Assembly: GCA_041159745.1 (NCBI GenBank)
Contig: JBEAXP010000053.1
Location: 1 to 9,870 of the forward strand
Length of the DNA stretch: 9,870 bases
Direction: 5' to 3'
Source: Casp-actino8 sp041159745
GTDB lineage: Bacteria; Actinomycetota; Acidimicrobiia; Acidimicrobiales; Ilumatobacteraceae
Every line of letters begins with the position of its first letter. The stretch's first letter is position 1. A program made the position numbers and the translations under genes. Below, one piece after another: positions 6,098 through 9,870 of this stretch. Under the pieces are notes generated by a model. It was not told the DNA's origin, made no database searches, and saw only the letters and a list, made by a program, of their open reading frames with translations.

Positions 6098-6111
6098 CCC
6101 CCTGGCACAAT
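6083..6111 (+). promoter_or_regulatory. Sigma-70-type promoter of the iron ABC transporter operon
   Basis: TTGGCA (6083-6088) and CACAAT (6106-6111) are separated by 17 bp, the ideal spacing. The -10 ends 6 nt before the ATG at 6118, so the mRNA is predicted to be leaderless. This is the best -35/-10 pair in the window. Confidence 0.65.
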
Positions 6112-6117
6112 GGCCGA

Positions 6118-7167
6118 ATGGTCACGGCCCACGGACAGCGAACCGCCACGCGAGGATTCACGACACAGCGAATCGGCCTCACCGTCGTCGCATTGACCGT
6201 CTCGGCGCTCTCGGCCGCCTGCGGTGGCGGAAGCGACAACGGCGGCGAGAGCGTCACGGTCTACACCGGTCGCCACTACGGCATCGAGGAAGTGTTCGAC
6301 GAGTTCACCGCGGCCACCGGTATCGAAGTTCGGTTCACGACGGGCTCCGATCCCGAACTCCGGGAACGACTGCTGGCCGAAGGCGACAACACTCCGGCCG
6401 ATCTCGTGATGACAGCCGACGCGGCCAACATCGAGCTCGCCGCCCAGGCCGGTCTTCTCGCGACCGTCGACAGCGAAACATTGACTTCGGCGATCCCGCC
6501 CGAATTGCGTTCGCCGGACGACACGTGGTTCGCCCTGAGCCGTCGCCTGCGCGTGATCATGTACTCGACCGAGCGAGTGAGCGAGCCGCCGACGACGTAC
6601 GCCGCTTTGGGTGAACCCGAATGGTCGGGCAAGTTGTGTCTGCGACCCAGCACCCACCCGTACACGCAGTCTCTTGTCGCCTCGCTCATCCTCAATCTCG
6701 GCGAGGACGAGGCTCTGGGAGTGGTCGAGTCGTGGGTGGCCAACGACCCGCTCTACATCAACTCCGACACCGACATCCTGAAGGCGATCGCGGCCGGTGA
6801 CTGCGACGTCGCTCTCACCAACACGTACTACTTGCCCCGCTTGCTGGCCGATGACCCCAACTTCCCCGTCGCGATCAGTTGGCCCGACCAGGATTCCGCC
6901 GGCGCCCATCTCAACGTGAGCGCGGCCGCGGTCACCAAGTCGGCCCCGAATCGCTCCGGGGCGATCCGTCTCCTCGAGTGGCTGGCAACCAAGGGTCAGT
7001 CGACGTTCAGTGACGCCAACTTCGAGTACCCGGCCGATCCCGAGGTCGCGCCCGCGTCGGCCCTCACCGCTTTCGGGGACTTCGTCGCCGATCTCGCGGC
7101 TGTTCGCGAACTGGGTCGTCTCAACCCCCGAGCCGTCGAAGTCCTGTCGGCTGCGGGCTACGAGTGA
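6118..7167 (+). CDS. Ferric iron ABC transporter substrate-binding lipoprotein (FbpA/FutA type)
   Basis: The 349-residue product captures Fe(3+) outside the membrane and passes it to the permease. It has a lipoprotein signal peptide: basic start, hydrophobic core IGLTVVALTVSALS, lipobox LSAAC with Cys35. The mature protein starts SVTVYTGRHYGIEEVFDEF, the N-terminal signature of the FutA/IdiA/FbpA cluster with potential ligands His53 and Tyr54. It carries the paired tyrosines Tyr237-Tyr238 in ALTNTYYLPRL, the conserved iron-binding pair. Other typical segments are PADLVMTADAANIELAAQAGLL and SAGAHLNVSAAAVTKSAPN. A TTG 39 bp upstream is in frame, but it lies inside the promoter; the ATG at 6118 gives a normal signal peptide and follows the -10 by 6 nt. 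Its stop overlaps the permease start (GTGA). A palindrome in the promoter suggests repression by iron. Confidence 0.92.
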   Translation: MVTAHGQRTATRGFTTQRIGLTVVALTVSALSAACGGGSDNGGESVTVYTGRHYGIEEVFDEFTAATGIEVRFTTGSDPELRERLLAEGDNTPADLVMTADAANIELAAQAGLLATVDSETLTSAIPPELRSPDDTWFALSRRLRVIMYSTERVSEPPTTYAALGEPEWSGKLCLRPSTHPYTQSLVASLILNLGEDEALGVVESWVANDPLYINSDTDILKAIAAGDCDVALTNTYYLPRLLADDPNFPVAISWPDQDSAGAHLNVSAAAVTKSAPNRSGAIRLLEWLATKGQSTFSDANFEYPADPEVAPASALTAFGDFVADLAAVRELGRLNPRAVEVLSAAGYE

Positions 7168-8756
7168 CGGCAACTCTTCCTTCCGTCGCGACACGACGGT
7201 CGCTGCCCGGATGGCTCGCGATCGCCGCGATCGCCGCCTTGATCGCGTCACCCGTGGTCGTCGTGGTTTCTTCCATCATCGACCCGACCGAATCGATGTG
7301 GTCGGAACTCTGGGCGACTCGCCTCCCCGGAATGATTCGCGACACCGTCACGCTCGCGGTCACGGTGGTGAGCGGTTCGCTCATTCTCGGTACCGGTCTG
7401 GCTTGGCTCGTGACGGCGTACGAGTTCCCCCTGCGTCGGCTGATCACCTGGCTTCTCGTGACTCCCCTCGCCGTCCCCGGCTACGTCGCGGGATTCGTGT
7501 GGCTCGACACGTTGTCGGGCCCGCTCGGGGCACGCGGAGTTCGCAGCATCTGGCTGTGCGCGGCGACCCTCATCGTCACGTTGTATCCCTACGTCTTCTT
7601 GTTCGCCCGGGCATCGTTCACGGCTCAGGGTGCCGAGGCGCGCGACGCCGCGCGAACTCTCGGAGTGGGCCCCACACGTTCGTTCTTCCGAGTCGCGCTC
7701 CCCATGGCGCGACCCGCGCTGGCCGCTGGTGGCGCCCTCGTCCTGATGGAAGTGCTCACCGACATCGGGACGGTGCGACTCTTCAACGTGAGCACCGTCG
7801 CCGACGGCGTGATGCGCGTCTGGTTCGGCACGGGAGATCGAGGCGCCGCCGCCGAACTCGCGTGTCTGCTGGTCGTGTCGGCGGCGACTCTCATCGCCCT
7901 CGAGCGAGGCCTGCGGCGAGGTGTGCGCTTCTCCACCCGACCGAGCGAGCGTCCGGCTCCCCCGATGGCCCTGCGACTCGGAGGTCGCATCGGTGTCATC
8001 GCCGCCTGCGCGACCGTCATCGTCGTCGCCGTCGCGGTGCCGATCGTTCGTTTGACGAACTGGGCGATCGACGCCCAGCGCTCCGGTACCGCCGTGACCG
8101 TGGCAGGCGGAGTGTGGCATCACACGTCGAGCAGTCTCGCGGTCGTTCTCGCCACGTGCGTTGCGTGCATGGGATGCGGAATCGCGATCGCTCTCCTGGC
8201 TCGACGACGTGGATCCATCGGTCGACTCCTGTCCCGCCTCGCGTCGCTCGGCTACGCCATGCCCGGTCCGGTGGTCGCCGTCGGCGCTCTCATCACGCTG
8301 GCCGCCTTCGACCGCGCCGGCCTGGTTCCGAACGGAGCGGTACTGATCGGGTCGTTCGTCGGCTTGGTGTTCGCTCTCACCACCCGCTTCATGGCGGTCG
8401 CGTTCCAAGGCATCGAAGCCGGTCTCGACCGAGTTCCGCCATCGGCGGTGGCCAGTGCGCGCACACTCGGCGCTCGGGCCGGCCGTGTCGCGTGGTCGGT
8501 GGAGCTTCCCGCCGCGCGCACGTCGATCGTCGCCGCCGCGGCACTGCTCACCGTCGACCTCATGAAGGAATTGCCGATCACTCTTCTGCTGCGACCCTTC
8601 GGCTTCGACACGCTGTCGGTCTGGGTGTGGCAAGCGACGTCCGAAAGCCTCTGGGATCAGGCCGCCGTACCCTCACTCGTCATGGTGGCGGTGGGGATGG
8701 TCGCAGTGGGTGCGCTCCTGGCCGCCCTGGATCGCGGCGCCGAGGTCGCATCATGA
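7164..8756 (+). CDS. Iron ABC transporter permease, two fused membrane domains (FbpB type)
   Basis: The 530-residue inner-membrane protein has two homologous permease halves in one chain, as in FbpB/AfuB and related iron permeases, so one copy forms the whole channel. About a dozen hydrophobic segments are visible, starting with WLAIAAIAALIASPVVVVVSS (17-37). Each half has an EAA coupling loop that contacts the ATPase: EARDAARTLGVGPTRSFFRVALP (158-180) and ASARTLGARAGRVAWSVELP (430-449). The shared ARTLG and the following LP show the internal duplication. The second half ends with TM segments around 506-521. GTG at 7164 overlaps the stop of the binding-protein gene, and its own stop overlaps the ATPase start, both by 4 bp. 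This implies coupled translation and equal supply of the subunits. Iron is inferred from the binding protein. Confidence 0.92.
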   Translation: MTATLPSVATRRSLPGWLAIAAIAALIASPVVVVVSSIIDPTESMWSELWATRLPGMIRDTVTLAVTVVSGSLILGTGLAWLVTAYEFPLRRLITWLLVTPLAVPGYVAGFVWLDTLSGPLGARGVRSIWLCAATLIVTLYPYVFLFARASFTAQGAEARDAARTLGVGPTRSFFRVALPMARPALAAGGALVLMEVLTDIGTVRLFNVSTVADGVMRVWFGTGDRGAAAELACLLVVSAATLIALERGLRRGVRFSTRPSERPAPPMALRLGGRIGVIAACATVIVVAVAVPIVRLTNWAIDAQRSGTAVTVAGGVWHHTSSSLAVVLATCVACMGCGIAIALLARRRGSIGRLLSRLASLGYAMPGPVVAVGALITLAAFDRAGLVPNGAVLIGSFVGLVFALTTRFMAVAFQGIEAGLDRVPPSAVASARTLGARAGRVAWSVELPAARTSIVAAAALLTVDLMKELPITLLLRPFGFDTLSVWVWQATSESLWDQAAVPSLVMVAVGMVAVGALLAALDRGAEVAS

Positions 8757-9715
8757 ACGCCCCGGTCGCACTGCACGTCGACGGTCTCTCGCGATCGCTC
8801 GGCGCACGGCGTGTCGTCGATGACGTGAGTTTCACGCTCGAACGCGGCGAATTGCTCACCCTCGTCGGACCCAGTGGTTGCGGCAAGTCGACTCTGCTGC
8901 GAATGATCGCCGGACTCGAACCGAACGACGGCGGCCAAGTGATCGTCGACGGTCACGACATGACGTCGACCCCACCCGAACGACGCCACATCGGATTCGT
9001 CTTTCAGGAAGGCTCGCTGTTCGGCCACCTGCGGATCGATCAGAACGTCGCATTCGGTCTCAAGCACCTCTCCCGCGCCGACCGAAAGTCTCGGGTCGAA
9101 GCGATGCTCGACCTCGTTCAACTGAGCGGAGTCGCTCGTCGCTATCCGCACCAACTGTCGGGTGGAGAACAACAACGCGTCGCCCTCGCCCGCGCGTTGG
9201 CGCCCGAGCCTCGGTTGATGCTCCTCGACGAGCCCTTCGCGAGTCTCGACGAGGTGTTGCGCGACGAACTGCGACAGCAAGTGGCCGAAGTGCTGCGGAC
9301 CACCGACACCCCGTCGATACTCGTGACGCACGATCGACACGAGGCGCTGACGCTCGGGGATCGCGTCGCCGTCATGCGGGACGGTCGCCTGCAGCAGGTC
9401 GATGCGCCCGAGGTCGTCTACGACCGACCGAGCAACCGTTTCGTGGCCGGCTTCGTGGGCGTGGCGTCTTTCTTGCCGGCCGAAGGCGGAATGCTCTCGG
9501 TCGTACGGCCCCACCAGGCGGCGGTGAAGGCCGGGGGCGACGACCGCGTGGTTTCGTGCAAATTCGCCGGCGCGACTCGGCGATACACGGTGCGACGGTC
9601 GGACGGAACCGTCGTCGTGGCCGACGGTTCGACCACGGCCGGACTCGTGACCGGCGACGCGTGCACGCTCACGGTCGCGAGCGGCGAACTGCACCGCGTT
9701 CCGGTCGATTCCTGA
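8753..9715 (+). CDS. Iron ABC transporter ATP-binding protein (FbpC type)
   Basis: The 320-residue product is the ATPase that drives import through the fused permease. All nucleotide-binding motifs are intact: Walker A GPSGCGKST (39-47), Q-loop VFQEGSLF, signature LSGGEQQ (135-141), Walker B LMLLDEP with Asp159 and Glu160, D-loop ASLD, and switch His193 in LVTHDRHEAL. The region after about residue 230 is a short TOBE-like regulatory domain (VRPHQAAV...) as in FbpC and other CUT1/Fe-type ATPases. It is somewhat shorter than the usual 340-350 residues. The ATG overlaps the permease stop by 4 bp, with a GAGG Shine-Dalgarno at 8742-8745, seven bases upstream. This is the clearest such site in the window and fits an internal gene on a leaderless mRNA. 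The frame runs open far upstream through the permease gene, but only this start gives a normal ABC N-terminus. Confidence 0.93.
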   Translation: MNAPVALHVDGLSRSLGARRVVDDVSFTLERGELLTLVGPSGCGKSTLLRMIAGLEPNDGGQVIVDGHDMTSTPPERRHIGFVFQEGSLFGHLRIDQNVAFGLKHLSRADRKSRVEAMLDLVQLSGVARRYPHQLSGGEQQRVALARALAPEPRLMLLDEPFASLDEVLRDELRQQVAEVLRTTDTPSILVTHDRHEALTLGDRVAVMRDGRLQQVDAPEVVYDRPSNRFVAGFVGVASFLPAEGGMLSVVRPHQAAVKAGGDDRVVSCKFAGATRRYTVRRSDGTVVVADGSTTAGLVTGDACTLTVASGELHRVPVDS

Positions 9716-9716
9716 A

Positions 9717-9742
9717 CGACGAGGGATCCACATCGCTCGTCG
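9717..9742. terminator. Bidirectional stem-loop between the iron operon and tRNA-Leu
   Basis: CGACGAG (9717-9723) and CTCGTCG (9736-9742) pair perfectly over 7 bp with a 12-nt loop. The stem begins one base after the ATPase stop and ends 8 bp before the tRNA 3' end. It could therefore serve both convergent transcripts. There is no T-run on either side. Confidence 0.4.
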
Positions 9743-9750
9743 GCGACGGG

Positions 9751-9836
9751 TGCCCGGGGTGGGGCTCGAACCCACACGACTCGTGAGAGTCAGGGGGGTT
9801 TAAGCCCCCCGCGTCTGCCAATTCCGCCACCCGGGC
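9751..9836 (-). tRNA. tRNA-Leu(UAA)
   Basis: This 86-nt class II tRNA folds completely. The acceptor stem is GCCCGGG with CCCGGGC and discriminator A. The anticodon arm has GGGGG/CCCCC around the loop CTTAAAC, giving anticodon UAA (9802-9800). A long variable arm has a GACTC/GAGTC stem with a TCAC loop, and the T-arm GTGGG-TTCGAGC-CCCAC is intact. The long variable arm, the D-arm start TGGCGGAATTGGCAGACGC and discriminator A fit leucine. CCA is not encoded and must be added by the CCA-adding enzyme. This is the counterpart of Streptomyces bldA, which reads the rare UUA codon in high-GC actinobacteria. Confidence 0.95.
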
Positions 9837-9845
9837 GACGGAAGC

Positions 9846-9851
9846 AGGCTA
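9846..9851 (-). promoter_or_regulatory. Possible -10 element of the tRNA-Leu gene
   Basis: TAGCCT on the minus strand ends 9 nt before the mature tRNA 5' end, which would leave a leader of about 3 nt to be removed by RNase P. It is identical to the hexamer before the lipoprotein gene. The -35 would lie at or beyond the window edge. Confidence 0.4.
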
Positions 9852-9870
9852 CGGACTCAGGCCACGCGAC

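Noticed and set aside
6079..6117. Upstream in-frame TTG start for the iron-binding protein
   Set aside because: It would lie within the -35/-10 promoter and operator and would add 13 residues before a signal peptide that already starts properly at the ATG 6118.
5956..7251. Open frame of about 430 codons on the minus strand opposite the iron-binding protein gene
   Set aside because: It lies over a recognised gene and its promoter, and its composition is that of a complementary-strand artefact.
7248..8633. Long open frame on the minus strand opposite the iron permease
   Set aside because: Its product is a low-complexity mix of Arg, His, Asp and Gly without hydrophobic core pattern; the opposite strand encodes a clear two-domain permease.
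7010..8752. Upstream extension of the ABC ATPase frame, suggesting a 900-residue fusion
   Set aside because: The extension is an out-of-frame reading of the permease gene with Arg/Ser-rich composition. The ABC domain begins normally at 8753.

Overview
The window is GC-rich, gene-dense bacterial DNA with no mobile elements, CRISPR arrays or phage genes. The style suggests an actinobacterium: strong G/C bias at third codon positions, GTG starts, two lipoproteins, 4-bp start/stop overlaps and -10 boxes placed right at start codons. A lineage such as Acidimicrobiia (Ilumatobacter-like) would fit, but that is a guess from composition and gene content, not a proof.

Bases 1-825 hold the 3' end of a CocE/NonD-type (X-Pro dipeptidyl-peptidase-like) hydrolase. 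It converges on a small cupredoxin-like lipoprotein gene (846-1292, minus). The lipoprotein gene is divergent from a YdjA-like nitroreductase (1327-1875), which is followed by a GFA-family zinc protein (1934-2335). These four look like unrelated single genes.

Bases 2337-6042 form a short-chain acyl-CoA / ketone-body module. A 3-hydroxybutyryl-CoA dehydrogenase (minus) and an acetoacetyl-CoA synthetase (plus) diverge from a 68-bp intergenic region that carries a near-perfect dyad between two -10 boxes. The synthetase overlaps by 4 bp a divergent member of the PanB (ketopantoate hydroxymethyltransferase) family. That member has lost the usual metal ligands but keeps the catalytic Glu region. 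The synthetase would activate acetoacetate to acetoacetyl-CoA, which the dehydrogenase can interconvert with 3-hydroxybutyryl-CoA. The role of the PanB-like protein is unknown, and it is the best candidate for new biochemistry here.

Bases 6080-9715 form a complete ferric-iron ABC importer operon: a lipoprotein binding protein with the FbpA/FutA Tyr-Tyr motif, a fused two-domain permease and an ATPase, joined by 4-bp overlaps. Its promoter overlaps a palindrome resembling a DtxR/IdeR iron box, so iron repression is likely. A tRNA-Leu(UAA) gene on the minus strand (9751-9836) closes the window; no TTA codon was found in any gene here.

Across the window, five protein genes have a plausible -10 hexamer ending exactly 6 nt before the start codon and a sixth has one ending 8 nt before it. 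This points to predominantly leaderless mRNAs.
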